Source: [Candidatus Thermochlorobacteriaceae] bacterium GBChlB
GTDB lineage: Bacteria; Bacteroidota; Chlorobiia; Chlorobiales; Thermochlorobacteraceae
Direction: 5' to 3'
DNA: 64,000 bases
Assembly (NCBI GenBank): GCA_000724175.1
Contig: JPGV01000015.1
Span: 132,523 to 196,522 of the forward strand
Part shown: positions 18,228-27,795 of the stretch, in pieces
Layout of the letters: every line of letters starts with the position of its first letter
Position numbering within the stretch: position 1 is the stretch's first letter
Program-made: the position numbers and the translations under genes
The notes under the pieces: model-generated
The model's database searches: none
What the model was told of the DNA's origin: nothing
Seen by the model: only the letters and a program-made list of their open reading frames with translations

Positions 18228-18551
18228 ATGCGAACCGTAACGCCGCTTGGTGAATTGGTCGAGACGCACGAGCTTTCTGCCGCCGAGATTCAATCGCGCT
18301 CGATGATTTTGCCAGAGCGTTTTCATAAGCTCTGCGCCGACCTTGACGCTTATCGCACCATCGATTTGCTTGAACTTGCCGCGCTGGCGTCTGCCATGGG
18401 CTTCCGAGGGTCGGGCGCGCTCGACGCCTCGCTTGCGTTGCTTGAAAAAAAAACGCTCGCACGTGAGGACGCGCGCAATAAACGCATTGGAAAATTTGTG
18501 CGCGGCGCGGACGACTCCACCAGCGCCGACTCTGTAACCGACGCGGCATAA
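18228..18551 (+). CDS. Small hypothetical protein
   Basis: 107 residues from the ATG at 18228. The sequence is helical and Ala/Leu-rich ('IDLLELAALASAMGFRGSGALDASLALLEK'), with no signal peptide, Cys motif or known domain. Codon use looks like that of neighbouring genes, which is the main reason to accept it. There is no convincing ribosome site, and the frame continues upstream to 18060 without an obvious better start. It converges with the glycosyltransferase gene, with stops four bases apart. It might be a spurious frame. Confidence 0.5.
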   Translation: MRTVTPLGELVETHELSAAEIQSRSMILPERFHKLCADLDAYRTIDLLELAALASAMGFRGSGALDASLALLEKKTLAREDARNKRIGKFVRGADDSTSADSVTDAA

Positions 18552-18555
18552 CATC

Positions 18556-20259
18556 CTATCGCCCGCCAACCCTTGTGGAATCATGCGACGGCACGACATC
18601 GCGCTTAAAAAAAACAAACCCTCCGTCAATGTGAATCAACTTCAAATTTGGTTTCTCTTCATACCACGCGCGGTCGGGAAGTTTAGCGACGAAATACGTG
18701 GGCTTATCAATTTCGCCCGAAAGCAGCCACGCTTCGTTGTTGGCGTTTGGGTTCGACGGCGGTTTCATACGGGCATAAAAATAGTGCGCGTAGCTTTTGT
18801 AGCCCGTGATGATGTAGCAGTCTTCGCCTTGGCGCTGCTCATAAAAATCAATCGGTGCGCCTTGTGTATAGCGCTCGACTTTTGGCGCGACAAAGAGCGT
18901 GAAGAAGTGGGTCGTCAGCGCCGTTGAAGCGAAGAGCATGCCGAATCCGACAGCAAAATTTTTTTTGAACAAAAACATCGAGGCCAAAAGTATCAAGATG
19001 AAATACAGCGCGCCGATAAGCCACTCAAAGCCCGACCACGCCACTGGGGTTTGCAAAACGGCTTTTGTAAGCTCGTCTGTAATCCATGGCAAAATGACGT
19101 CGACATGGTAAAGCGCTATCGGAAAGAGCATGACGAGCAAGGCGACAGTTGCGCCGAAAAGCGCGCAAAGAATGGTGGCAACAGGCGTCCAGTCTTTTTC
19201 GCCCGAAAGAACTTTATGAACGTCGTGCGCCGCAAGGAAAGTGAGCGGAAAGTAGCACAGGGAAGAGTAGTGCGCGATTTTCGTCGTCGAGATGGAAAAA
19301 ATCGTTAAAACGACGCCGAACAAAATGGTCATAAGTAGTTTAAAATCGGCTTGCGTCTCGGTCTGGCTCGAGCGTTTGCCAAACGCGCCAAGCGCAATGA
19401 ACGAGGCGGGAAAAACGCCGAAGAGCAACACGAAAAAGTGGTAATAAAATGGCTGCCCGTGTCCAGCAATCGGTTGACTAAACAAGCCGATTTGATACAA
19501 AATAAATTCGCGCAGAAACCAGAAGCCGTTTTTCGCTGTCTCGATTCCGAACCAGGCGCTCGAGACTGTCGCCGCCGAGAGCAGAAAAATCAAGGCATCG
19601 CGGACGGTCGCGATGAGGCGCTTGGTTTGGAAAAATTTAATGCCGACGTAAATCGCGCCGCACAGTCCTGAGACGAGCAAGGCGACCGGCCCTTTCGTTA
19701 AAATTCCCAAGCCGATGAACGCGCCCGCCGTAGCGACCCGCCACAGTCGAGACGACATATCGTCGTTAGGAAAGTTTAGGGCTAAAAACAAAAAATAGAC
19801 GCCGAGAAAAATGAACAGATTGAACACCGGGTCGATGATGCCCGTTTTGAAGTAGAAGTGCGGCAGAAACGAGCCGATGTAGGCGAGCGTCCAAGTAAAT
19901 CCGACCGTTTGGTTGTAAAGCCCAGTGCCGATGCGAAAAAGCAAAACGAGCGTCAAGATGCCGCAAAGCGCGTTGGGCAAACGGGCAGCAAATTCATTGA
20001 CGCCGAAGAGGTGCATGCAGAGCGCTTGGAGCCAAATGAAGAGCGGCGGTTTTTCCCAGAAGGGTTGAAAATTAACTTGCACTTGCGCATAGTTGCCAGT
20101 AACGAGCATTTCGCGGGCGGATTCAGCGAAGTTGATTTCGTCCCAATCGAACAGATGCACTGCGCCGAGAAACGGAATGAAAACCGCTGCGCCAAGCGCG
20201 GCGATAGCAAGGCTTGCTTGAAGCGACGGGTTGCGCGTTTGCGCAAGAAGTTGTATCAT
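18556..20259 (-). CDS. Glycosyltransferase family 39 / ArnT-like integral membrane protein
   Basis: 567 residues with about a dozen hydrophobic segments. The first loop carries 'HLFDWDEINFAESAREML' and 'FQPFWEKPPLFIWLQAL', the Asp-Glu and EKPPL motifs of the ArnT/PMT (GT39/GT83) superfamily, where the acidic pair is in the catalytic site. These proteins transfer a sugar from a polyprenyl-phosphate donor to lipid A, lipids or proteins on the periplasmic side. The acceptor cannot be read from sequence. It stands alone, with tRNA-Gly starting divergently 43 bases upstream. Confidence 0.87.
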   Translation of the reverse strand: MIQLLAQTRNPSLQASLAIAALGAAVFIPFLGAVHLFDWDEINFAESAREMLVTGNYAQVQVNFQPFWEKPPLFIWLQALCMHLFGVNEFAARLPNALCGILTLVLLFRIGTGLYNQTVGFTWTLAYIGSFLPHFYFKTGIIDPVFNLFIFLGVYFLFLALNFPNDDMSSRLWRVATAGAFIGLGILTKGPVALLVSGLCGAIYVGIKFFQTKRLIATVRDALIFLLSAATVSSAWFGIETAKNGFWFLREFILYQIGLFSQPIAGHGQPFYYHFFVLLFGVFPASFIALGAFGKRSSQTETQADFKLLMTILFGVVLTIFSISTTKIAHYSSLCYFPLTFLAAHDVHKVLSGEKDWTPVATILCALFGATVALLVMLFPIALYHVDVILPWITDELTKAVLQTPVAWSGFEWLIGALYFILILLASMFLFKKNFAVGFGMLFASTALTTHFFTLFVAPKVERYTQGAPIDFYEQRQGEDCYIITGYKSYAHYFYARMKPPSNPNANNEAWLLSGEIDKPTYFVAKLPDRAWYEEKPNLKLIHIDGGFVFFKRDVVPSHDSTRVGGR

Positions 20260-20302
20260 TCAGCGACTTGATTTGCGTGAATATACGGCGTGTAAGTCGA
20301 AT

Positions 20303-20375
20303 GCGGGCGTAGCTCAGTTGGTAGAGCGTGAGTTTCCCAAACTCAAGGTCGCGGGTTCGAGACCCGTCGCCCGCT
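20303..20375 (+). tRNA. tRNA-Gly (anticodon CCC)
   Basis: 73 nt. Acceptor stem GCGGGCG pairs with CGCCCGC; D arm GCTC/GAGC; anticodon stem TGAGT/ACTCA around loop TTCCCAA (anticodon CCC); T arm GCGGG/CCCGT with TTCGAGA loop. The 3' CCA is not encoded. Confidence 0.96.
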
Positions 20376-20467
20376 CAAACTTGCCGCAAAAGGACTTTTG
20401 AAAAAAAAGTTGCATCTTTATCAGACAAATCAAGCAAGACGTTCAAACAATCCTTAAAAAAAATCCC

Positions 20468-22726
20468 ATGCCGACGTTTTACGTGAATCCGCACGCCAAA
20501 GAATCGCGCGAGCAGCAATACAGCGACTTTCTTGACCTGAAAAAAGCAAAGAACATTGACGACGCGCGCAGGTTCCTGCCCGAGTTTTATCAGCCGCGAT
20601 TCAATGCGGCACGCAACGCGGCAGCAGCAGCGAAAGATGACGCCGAAAAGCGTGACGCCGAAGCCCTCATCGACGCCGTTGAAATCACATGCGGCGACCT
20701 CGATAAAAACACCTTCGCCTTCGCCGAGACGATGGGAAAAGACAATCCAATCGAAACAGAACGCGCCGTGATGGTCGATTGGCGGCTTGCCTTAATGGTC
20801 GACCAATCGCGTATCGAGCGGATTTTCCTCAAAGACATTCAAATTCAATTTCGGCTATCCGTTGCGGAAACGGAACTGGGCGTCAAAATCGAGCAGGGCT
20901 TGAAGCACTACAAAGACGGCGCACTCGACCACGACATTTACCAAAATGCGCTCAAGCGTATGGGCGAAGTGGTGTTGGCGAAGCCCGACAACTATGTGCT
21001 GCTCCACCGAATCGGCTTGATTTACTTATATGTGCCAGAATTTTTCAATGCTGCGAAAGCCGAAGACTACTTGCGTCGGGCGTTTGCAGCAGCAGAAAAT
21101 GAAGACGATGTGCTGGCATTGCCGCTTCTGCAAGTGCTCTACGGCGATACCCTAAAATTCGACAAAGCATTGAACATTGCTGTCGCCGATTCGTGCTTCC
21201 ACGCAAGCGTGGCGTGCTATGTGCAAGGAAAATTTCGAGAGTCGGCGGAGCTTGCGCTCAAAGCGGTTGAGTTATCGCCGCTTCACCACGAGGCGCAGTT
21301 CTTAGCCGCCAAGTCGCTTGCTGCATCGGGCGACGAATCGGAAGCCGTCAATCAACTTAAACCGCTTATCACGAAAGAACCGTTTTATGCGTTCAAAACT
21401 GCTGTGGATGCCGACCTTATCCCAAAGGCTTCTATCTTAAAATTGCTCAGTGAGTTGCGTGAGGATGCCGTAGAAAAGGCACAAAAGAAATTAAAGAAGT
21501 GCCGTGCTGATGTCTTGCCCGAAAGCGATGCGGTGATGGTCATTGCTGACCTTGACCGCCGTTTGGAAATGCGGCTGAGCTATCTGAATGCGCGCGGCGT
21601 GATGGACGAACTCATGCGTGAGCGGCAATGGAAAGTACTGCCCACGACATTCAAACTGCAAAAGACACTGTCGGGACATTCGCTGCGCATCAACTCGATG
21701 GCGTTCAGCCCAGACGGCGCAACGCTTGCCGCCGCCAGTTGGAAAACCACCATCACCGACACCAAGACCGGAGAGGAAGTGCAAACCTTCACGAGCGGTT
21801 CGGCGAGAACCTATGTATATGCGGTCGCCTTTAGTCCAAACGGAAAATTGTTGGCGACAGGCAGCAGCGACCGCACCGTGAAAATGTGGGACGTGGCAAC
21901 GGGCGCAGAACTCAGAACATTAACTGGACATACGCAAGCCGTCAACTCCGTCGCGTTTAGTCCCGACGGAAAATTGCTCGCCACTGGCAGCACCGATAAA
22001 ACCGTGCGAGTTTGGGATGTGGAAAAAGGTAAAGAGGTGAAACGGTTTGTCGGACATAAACACACGGTCAATATGGTTACCTTCAGCCCAGACGGTAAAT
22101 TGATTGCATCGGCAAGCACAGATAAAACCGTTAGGATTTGGGACGTGCAAAACAGGCGCAAACCCAAAACGCTGGCAGGACATACGCACAATGTAACAAG
22201 CCTTGCGTTCAGCCCCAACGGCGAAGTCTTGGTGAGCGGTAGCTGGGATAAAACTGCGCGGCTCTGGAACGTCGGGTCGGGCAAAGAACTGAATTTATTT
22301 GGCGGACATGAGAGCGGCGTCGAAGCCGTCTCGTTTAGCCGCGACGGAAAAACGCTGACCTCGACCTCCTATAACCGTATGAGCAAGCAGTGTCAAATTA
22401 AACTCTGGGATATGGGGACAGGCGCGGAAATCGATAAAACCGACGGAAAGTTTTACGCCGTTACATTTAGTCCCGATGGAAGCGGACTTGCCGTAGCGAC
22501 AGGCGAAAAAACGATTAAACTCTCTACATCGCCGCTGCTCTCCATTGAGTCGTTCATTGAGTTGGAACGCAAGTTCAAGGAGGGCGCAGAAGTACTTGAC
22601 CGACGCAGCGGAAAACAGCGCGTTGACCGACGTAAAGTCAATATCCCTGTTGCCACTGAGCGCCGCAAAGGACCGCGTCCGCAACGCCGCAAAGAGGGCA
22701 GCGTCGACGACGTCCCGTTTGCCTAA
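20468..22726 (+). CDS. TPR and seven-bladed WD40 repeat protein with basic tail
   Basis: 752 residues without signal peptide. Roughly residues 130-340 hold TPR-like helical pairs ('LKRMGEVVLAKPDNYVLLHR', 'AELALKAVELSPLHHEAQF'). From about 395 to 695 there are seven WD40 repeats, for example 'AFSPDGKLLATGSTDKTVRVWDV', enough for a closed propeller; the repeats differ in GH and WD conservation. The last 50 residues are strongly basic with recurring 'DRRxxxxRVDRRKVN' and RRK blocks, which could bind nucleic acid or membrane. It is probably a cytoplasmic scaffold. It follows tRNA-Gly by about 90 bases and ends at a strong terminator. No partner is identifiable from the neighbours. Confidence 0.85.
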   Translation: MPTFYVNPHAKESREQQYSDFLDLKKAKNIDDARRFLPEFYQPRFNAARNAAAAAKDDAEKRDAEALIDAVEITCGDLDKNTFAFAETMGKDNPIETERAVMVDWRLALMVDQSRIERIFLKDIQIQFRLSVAETELGVKIEQGLKHYKDGALDHDIYQNALKRMGEVVLAKPDNYVLLHRIGLIYLYVPEFFNAAKAEDYLRRAFAAAENEDDVLALPLLQVLYGDTLKFDKALNIAVADSCFHASVACYVQGKFRESAELALKAVELSPLHHEAQFLAAKSLAASGDESEAVNQLKPLITKEPFYAFKTAVDADLIPKASILKLLSELREDAVEKAQKKLKKCRADVLPESDAVMVIADLDRRLEMRLSYLNARGVMDELMRERQWKVLPTTFKLQKTLSGHSLRINSMAFSPDGATLAAASWKTTITDTKTGEEVQTFTSGSARTYVYAVAFSPNGKLLATGSSDRTVKMWDVATGAELRTLTGHTQAVNSVAFSPDGKLLATGSTDKTVRVWDVEKGKEVKRFVGHKHTVNMVTFSPDGKLIASASTDKTVRIWDVQNRRKPKTLAGHTHNVTSLAFSPNGEVLVSGSWDKTARLWNVGSGKELNLFGGHESGVEAVSFSRDGKTLTSTSYNRMSKQCQIKLWDMGTGAEIDKTDGKFYAVTFSPDGSGLAVATGEKTIKLSTSPLLSIESFIELERKFKEGAEVLDRRSGKQRVDRRKVNIPVATERRKGPRPQRRKEGSVDDVPFA

Positions 22727-22775
22727 ACAAACGCGGCAATTAGCACTACGAACACGACGAAAAATACACTTTGCT

Positions 22776-22807
22776 AAAAGACACGGACTCCCCGTGTCTT
22801 TTTTTTG
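22776..22807 (+). terminator. Intrinsic terminator after TPR/WD40 gene
   Basis: AAAAGACACGG and CCGTGTCTTTT form an 11-bp stem around a short loop, followed by an uninterrupted T run. Confidence 0.9.
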
Positions 22808-22844
22808 TCCTAACCCGAAGAATTGAAAGACTAAGGCGAACAGC

Positions 22845-23047
22845 CAACTTATACCAATATCATTTGAAACGGCATAGATTTTATTTGAGAACGACCATTG
22901 TTATTCCGGCGAAAGCCGGAATCCATTATCTTTAGGGGTGTTCACAGATGGATACCGCCCCCGTTTTTCAACGGGGCATGCTTTCGCGTCGGTATGACAC
23001 TCTTCTCTGAAAACCGGCACCTCTTGAAGTCATATTGGTATTAGTTG
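22845..23047. mobile_element. MITE-like element, about 203 bp
   Basis: The ends are inverted repeats: CAACTTATACCAATAT at 22845-22860 and, as reverse complement, CAACTAATACCAATAT at 23032-23047 (15 of 16 match). Similarity continues imperfectly for about ten more bases inward. There is no open frame. The interior holds two stable hairpins. A clear target-site duplication was not found, so the exact borders are uncertain. It lies in the 443-base gap between the WD40 gene terminator and a susC gene. Confidence 0.62.
22903..22922. repeat. REP-like hairpin with GAAA tetraloop inside the MITE-like element
   Basis: ATTCCGGC and GCCGGAAT form a perfect 8-bp stem around GAAA, a GNRA tetraloop. A second hairpin (CCCCGTT with AACGGGG, loop TTTC) lies at 22959-22976. 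Motifs of the type ATTCCGGCGAAAGCCGGAAT occur in dispersed palindromic repeats of several bacterial groups. Confidence 0.7.
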
Positions 23048-23169
23048 AAGATGTTGAAGATTTTTTAACAAAAGGGTTGCAATTTTTTAACACAGGTGTT
23101 AACTATGCGTAACCCACCTGTTTTTATCTGTTTTTTTTCAATACAACAAAACACAACCAAGGAGGCAAA

Positions 23170-26160
23170 ATGCACTCACATTTTCTAAGGTGCAGCATTC
23201 CCTACGTTTTAGGCTTGCTCGTCTGTGTTGCCGTAGGCGGAAAGGCTTTGGCACAAACCACGACGGGTGAAATCAGAGGCGTTGTTACCGATGCATCCAG
23301 CGGCGAGCCGCTCGTCGGCGCGCAGGTCAGTATCGCCGATTCTAAGCTCGGCACGACGACGAACATCAACGGCGAATATACGCTGCGTCGCCTTGCGCCG
23401 GGCGAATACACGCTCATTGCAAAATACGTTGGCTTCAAAAGCCTATCGCGTAAGGTAACCGTCGTAGCGGGCGAAAGCGTCAAACAAGATTTTGCCATCG
23501 CGCCAACAGCGGTAACGGCGGACGAATTGATTGTTACTGGGCAAGGCGTCGCAACTGAGAAGCGCAAAATGGTTACGGCGGTCGAAGCCATTAACAGCGA
23601 CAGGATTGCCAACTCCACTGCAAAATCTTTAGACCAACTCTTGCAAGGTAATGTGCCGGGGCTAACGGCATATTTACCGTCGGGCATGCCCGGCACTGGT
23701 GCGCGAATTCAGACACGCGGCATCAAAAGTGTATTGGGTGCGACCAATCCCGTCATTTATGTCGACGGCGTGCGTATGGACAACGGCGATAACTTTGCGC
23801 TGGCCAGTGGGCGCGGAGGACAGGTCAGTTCGGCGTTGGCGGACTTGCTCGTCGGCGACAACATCGAGCGCGTCGAGGTCATCAAGGGTGGCGCGGCGAC
23901 CACACTCTATGGCTCCGATGGCGCCAACGGCGTGATTCAGATTTTCACAAAAAAAGGCTCAGCGGGCGAAGCCAAGTGGAACGTAGGTCTCATAACTGGT
24001 GCAGATAACCCTGAAACCCGTTGGACATTTTCGGATTACGTCCGCAATAACTTTTATCAAACAGGTCTCTTTCAACAATACAAGGGCGGCGTTACTGGCG
24101 GCTCTGAAGCGCTGAGCTACAACCTCAACGGGCAAATCCGCGACAGCCGAGGCATTATGACCGGCGACCGATTGATTGACCGCGCATATAACGTGTCGGC
24201 GGGACTGCGCGCCATCGCCTCCGAAAAAGCTGATATTGAGGTGTCGGCTAACTTTACGCGCACGCAGTTCGGCAGTTGGTTTATTAACAACGCGGGCGGA
24301 AGTGCGCTCAATACCATCGAGACCGAAGCAGCGTTTGAAGAATCTGTGTTGCGCCAAAGGGGATTTGATGTCAGCACGCCGCAGCGCTTGGCAACGGTGC
24401 GCGACAGCCTGTATCGTCAATACTTGGTGTTGGAATCCAACGAGCAGGTAACGCGCCCGTATATCACGCTGAACTTTAACTATGCCCCGACGAAGTCCTT
24501 TAACAATAAGTTCATCGTGGGCGTCGATTACCGCAAGAACGAAGCGCGAGACTTCGTGCCGATTAACTCCGGTGAAGCCTTCAACGCCAATGGCGCTTTG
24601 ACACGCACCGACCGCGAGTTTACGCAGATTACGCTGCAATACACCGGAAGTCTGAAACTTCCCGACCTTGGCGTAATGTCGAACCAGCTCATCTTTGGAT
24701 TTCAAGGATTTAGACAAGAGACCAGAGAATTTTTTGGCTCAGGGTCGAATTTCGCATTGCCCGGCACAAGAGACTTCGACAATGCGTCGGTCATCACGGC
24801 TGGCGAATTTAACTTCCAGAACTTTACGGGCGGCTTTTACCTCAGCGACCAAATTGGCATCAGTGACCGCCTCTTTATCGATGCGGGCGTCAGACTCGAC
24901 GGCAGCACGGCATTTGGAAAAGATGTGAGTTACTTGGTGTATCCGAAAATCGGCGTGGCATACAACATCTCGGAAGAGGAATTTTACCCCGAAAGCCTGA
25001 GACCGATTATTTCATCGGTTAAGCTGCGCGCAGCTTACGGTGTCGCTGGTGAGTTTCCAACTCGGCTGGGGCAAACAGCGTTCTTGCGCGACCGCGCATA
25101 CGGCGCGCAGCCCTTTAATGCAGAATCGGGCATTACGTTTAACATTCCGGGCAATACAAACTTAACCGCAGCCGTTACTGGATCGCTGGATATTGGCACA
25201 GACATCTCGCTGTTTCAAGACCGCGTCTCGGTGGAGTTCAACTACTACTCTCAGGTTACCACAGGCTCGTTCTTTTCAGTACCGGAAGATCCCGCAAGTG
25301 GATTTGTAACACAGCAGCGCAACGTGGGTCGGCTGGATAACAACGGCATCGAACTCTCCATCTTGGCAAATGTGATTCAATCGCCTACCTTTGATTTGAG
25401 CTTACGCGGTTCGGTAACAACGCTCAGCAACAAAGTCGCTGACCTTGGCGGCTCATCGCCCTTCACAGTTGGCGGTTTTGCCTATGCGCCTACCCGCGTT
25501 GAATTGAATCAGCCAGTCGGCGCGATTCGCGTCAATGTGCCGAGACCAGACGCCGACGGTGTATGGAGGGGCGGATTTGACCAAGTTATCGCGGGAAATC
25601 CAACTCCGTCTACCTACGGCTCATTCGGTTTCGATATGACGCTGTTCAAAGATTTGACCATTTCGGCGATGGGGGAGTTTTCGTTGGGACATCAATTGCT
25701 GAACCAATGGAGAGCGCGTCGACAAGTGAATGTGGCGGGAACTGGCACACTTGTCAACGGCGTGCCGTCAGGGCGTCGCTATTCCGAGCCCGGCAATGGC
25801 GAGACAATCTACCTTGTCTATCAAGATATTGCCCGCGATATGATTCGAAATCCGATTACAAACAACCTGCTCTATGTCAGAGACCCTGCCTCAACAAGTT
25901 TGCTCACCAACGCAGATTGGGTGAAAATTCGCGAAATCACCGTGCGCTATCGTGTACCGCGCTCGCTATTCAGCAACCTGCTGGGCGGCATCACGCTTTC
26001 GGCGACCGTCAGAAATCCAATCGTGTTGTTCTCTCCAACTGAAATTGATTCCGAATCGCAATTTATTCGTGAAGGACGCGCCTTGAACGTCGGCGGCATC
26101 GCTGGCGGCACGGTCAGCGCCGCGCGTCAATTCCGTTTCGGCATCGATATCAACCTATAA
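23170..26160 (+). CDS. SusC/RagA-family TonB-linked outer membrane receptor
   Basis: 996 residues with a signal peptide (cleavage near 'GKALAQ'). A carboxypeptidase-regulatory-like domain follows ('GEIRGVVTDASSGEPLVGAQV', about 30-110), then the plug domain (about 120-240) with 'VIYVDGVRMDNG' and 'IERVEVIKGGAATTLYGSDG', then the 22-strand barrel. A strong AAGGAGG at 23159-23165 fixes the start. It forms a TonB-driven channel with the SusD protein encoded next. The leader upstream (23048-23169) is AT-rich and includes an ACAGGTG/CACCTGT inverted repeat with T run at 23092-23125 that may be an attenuator. The substrate is unknown; no glycan enzymes are adjacent. Confidence 0.95.
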   Translation: MHSHFLRCSIPYVLGLLVCVAVGGKALAQTTTGEIRGVVTDASSGEPLVGAQVSIADSKLGTTTNINGEYTLRRLAPGEYTLIAKYVGFKSLSRKVTVVAGESVKQDFAIAPTAVTADELIVTGQGVATEKRKMVTAVEAINSDRIANSTAKSLDQLLQGNVPGLTAYLPSGMPGTGARIQTRGIKSVLGATNPVIYVDGVRMDNGDNFALASGRGGQVSSALADLLVGDNIERVEVIKGGAATTLYGSDGANGVIQIFTKKGSAGEAKWNVGLITGADNPETRWTFSDYVRNNFYQTGLFQQYKGGVTGGSEALSYNLNGQIRDSRGIMTGDRLIDRAYNVSAGLRAIASEKADIEVSANFTRTQFGSWFINNAGGSALNTIETEAAFEESVLRQRGFDVSTPQRLATVRDSLYRQYLVLESNEQVTRPYITLNFNYAPTKSFNNKFIVGVDYRKNEARDFVPINSGEAFNANGALTRTDREFTQITLQYTGSLKLPDLGVMSNQLIFGFQGFRQETREFFGSGSNFALPGTRDFDNASVITAGEFNFQNFTGGFYLSDQIGISDRLFIDAGVRLDGSTAFGKDVSYLVYPKIGVAYNISEEEFYPESLRPIISSVKLRAAYGVAGEFPTRLGQTAFLRDRAYGAQPFNAESGITFNIPGNTNLTAAVTGSLDIGTDISLFQDRVSVEFNYYSQVTTGSFFSVPEDPASGFVTQQRNVGRLDNNGIELSILANVIQSPTFDLSLRGSVTTLSNKVADLGGSSPFTVGGFAYAPTRVELNQPVGAIRVNVPRPDADGVWRGGFDQVIAGNPTPSTYGSFGFDMTLFKDLTISAMGEFSLGHQLLNQWRARRQVNVAGTGTLVNGVPSGRRYSEPGNGETIYLVYQDIARDMIRNPITNNLLYVRDPASTSLLTNADWVKIREITVRYRVPRSLFSNLLGGITLSATVRNPIVLFSPTEIDSESQFIREGRALNVGGIAGGTVSAARQFRFGIDINL

Positions 26161-26166
26161 AATACT

Positions 26167-26210
26167 GACCATCGCCGCCAGGTGTGTTGAGAATGCAGAC
26201 GGCGATGGTC
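26167..26210 (+). promoter_or_regulatory. Intercistronic stem-loop between susC and susD
   Basis: GACCATCGCCG (26167-26177) and CGGCGATGGTC (26200-26210) form a perfect 11-bp stem over a 22-base loop, with no T run. It begins six bases after the susC stop and ends about 26 bases before the susD ribosome site. It may stabilise the susC message 3' end, be a processing site, or terminate some transcripts. Confidence 0.6.
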
Positions 26211-26252
26211 TTCACAGAAAATCATCAAAGAAACGTGAAGGAGAAAGTTGAA

Positions 26253-27761
26253 ATGCCAAGTAAATTTTTGAAAAACGTACTGCTTGGAACGCTGTGCGTT
26301 TTCACATTGCTATTAACAACGGTCTTGCAAGGGTGCCGAGGCTTACTCGACCCGACGCCCGTGCAGAACGACCAAGTTACCGACGACAACCTGCGCGCCA
26401 ACGCACAAGGCGGCGCACGACCGCTCTTAACCGGACTTCGATTAACATTTTCAAGAGCGACCGGCAGCTTGCTTACCGTAACGGAACTCGTTTCGGACAA
26501 CTACACCAACGTCACGTCGTTTGTCTCGCAACTCTTGGATACACCGCGCGACATCACCGGCACAGATTTGACATTAAGTCTCAACTCTGGCATCTATGTT
26601 CGAACGCAAGAGTTGCACGCCCTTGCTGATTTCGGGCTGCAAACCATTCTGCCCAACGACCCAACGACGACGAATTTGCAGCGTGCCGAGACTTGGTTCT
26701 ACAAAGGCTTCGCGCTGCTCTTGCTCTCAGAAAACTTTAGTCGATTCCCGATTGCAGATAAAGGGCAACCGATTTCAGCCGCTGCCGCGCGCGATACCGC
26801 GATTTCTGCGTTCAACACTGCCTTGGCGCTGGCCGGAACTAATCCACCAACCGACCCACTTTACGGCAACGTTCGAAGCAACTGCTTGCTTGCGCTTGCA
26901 AGAGCCTATCGCTTGCAGGGCAATAAAACGCTGGCGGCGCAGTTCGCCGAGCAAGCGCTGGCTTTCAATCCAAGCTATGTCTTTTTTGCGCGATACGACC
27001 CTCAAAATCTTAACTCTGAGATTTCTCAGCATGTGCGCATCAGAACAGACAATAATTTTCAGCCGCTGCCGCGTTTGGACTTTCTCGACCCGAAGTTGGT
27101 ATCGGTTCCGGGTTCAGACCCCATCTCGATGTTGAAAACCGAAGAAGCCCATCTTGTTCTCGCAGAAATTGCGCTCTCGAACAACGACCTTGCCACCGCA
27201 AAAACACGCATGGGACAAGCGGTTACTTTGGCACGAAGCAGACCAACTGTCCAATTTACCGACGTTGCGCCGAATGAAAACCGTCCAAGCTACCCGATTG
27301 GCGCGTCAGCAGCGGCAGCCAGCGTCAGGGTAAGAGCAAGCCCAACAGCGCCTGAAGATACTGGATTAATTCGCCGAAGAGGCGTTGGCTCGTCAGCATT
27401 TACTCTGCCAACTGTTTCTGGCACAAGCCGCACTGTTGCAGGCATTAATGCGTTGCCTAACGACCGTCGCGTGTTGGCACGAGAACTTTATCTGTTGCGC
27501 CAAGAAATCTTTTTCTTAGAGGGACGACGCATGAGCGACTTAGGAATCCGTTTGCCCGTTGTCGAGCGCCAAACGCAGGGAAACCCAAATATGCCGTTTG
27601 GGTCTGAGGGAACGCTTGTCTCTGTGCCGGAGTGGATTCCGACGGGAATTGCAGCAATGAACCAATTTACGATTGCTGGGTCGGTCATTACGATTCAGTT
27701 CGATATGAACCAAGTGATTGCGGACAATATCGCCAGAGTCTCGCCGTTCTCTGGTTGGTAA
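26253..27761 (+). CDS. SusD/RagB-family outer membrane lipoprotein
   Basis: 502 residues from the ATG at 26253, preceded by GAAGGAG. The N-terminal hydrophobic stretch ends in lipobox 'TVLQGC'. Typical SusD segments are the TPR-like helices ('ALARAYRLQGNKTLAAQFAEQAL'), 'KTEEAHLVLAEIAL' and, near the end, 'LARELYLLRQEIFFLEGRRM'. It is somewhat divergent, as in SusD-like partners of non-polysaccharide SusC systems. It is co-transcribed with the preceding susC and the DUF4397 gene that follows after 34 bases. Confidence 0.87.
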   Translation: MPSKFLKNVLLGTLCVFTLLLTTVLQGCRGLLDPTPVQNDQVTDDNLRANAQGGARPLLTGLRLTFSRATGSLLTVTELVSDNYTNVTSFVSQLLDTPRDITGTDLTLSLNSGIYVRTQELHALADFGLQTILPNDPTTTNLQRAETWFYKGFALLLLSENFSRFPIADKGQPISAAAARDTAISAFNTALALAGTNPPTDPLYGNVRSNCLLALARAYRLQGNKTLAAQFAEQALAFNPSYVFFARYDPQNLNSEISQHVRIRTDNNFQPLPRLDFLDPKLVSVPGSDPISMLKTEEAHLVLAEIALSNNDLATAKTRMGQAVTLARSRPTVQFTDVAPNENRPSYPIGASAAAASVRVRASPTAPEDTGLIRRRGVGSSAFTLPTVSGTSRTVAGINALPNDRRVLARELYLLRQEIFFLEGRRMSDLGIRLPVVERQTQGNPNMPFGSEGTLVSVPEWIPTGIAAMNQFTIAGSVITIQFDMNQVIADNIARVSPFSGW

Positions 27762-27795
27762 GCGCAGTCAAAACACTTAAAAAAAATTCTCAGCC

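Noticed and set aside
20268-20296. Promoter TTGATT/TGTAAG before tRNA-Gly
   Set aside because: The predicted transcript start would coincide with the mature tRNA 5' end, leaving no leader, and the -10 match is poor.
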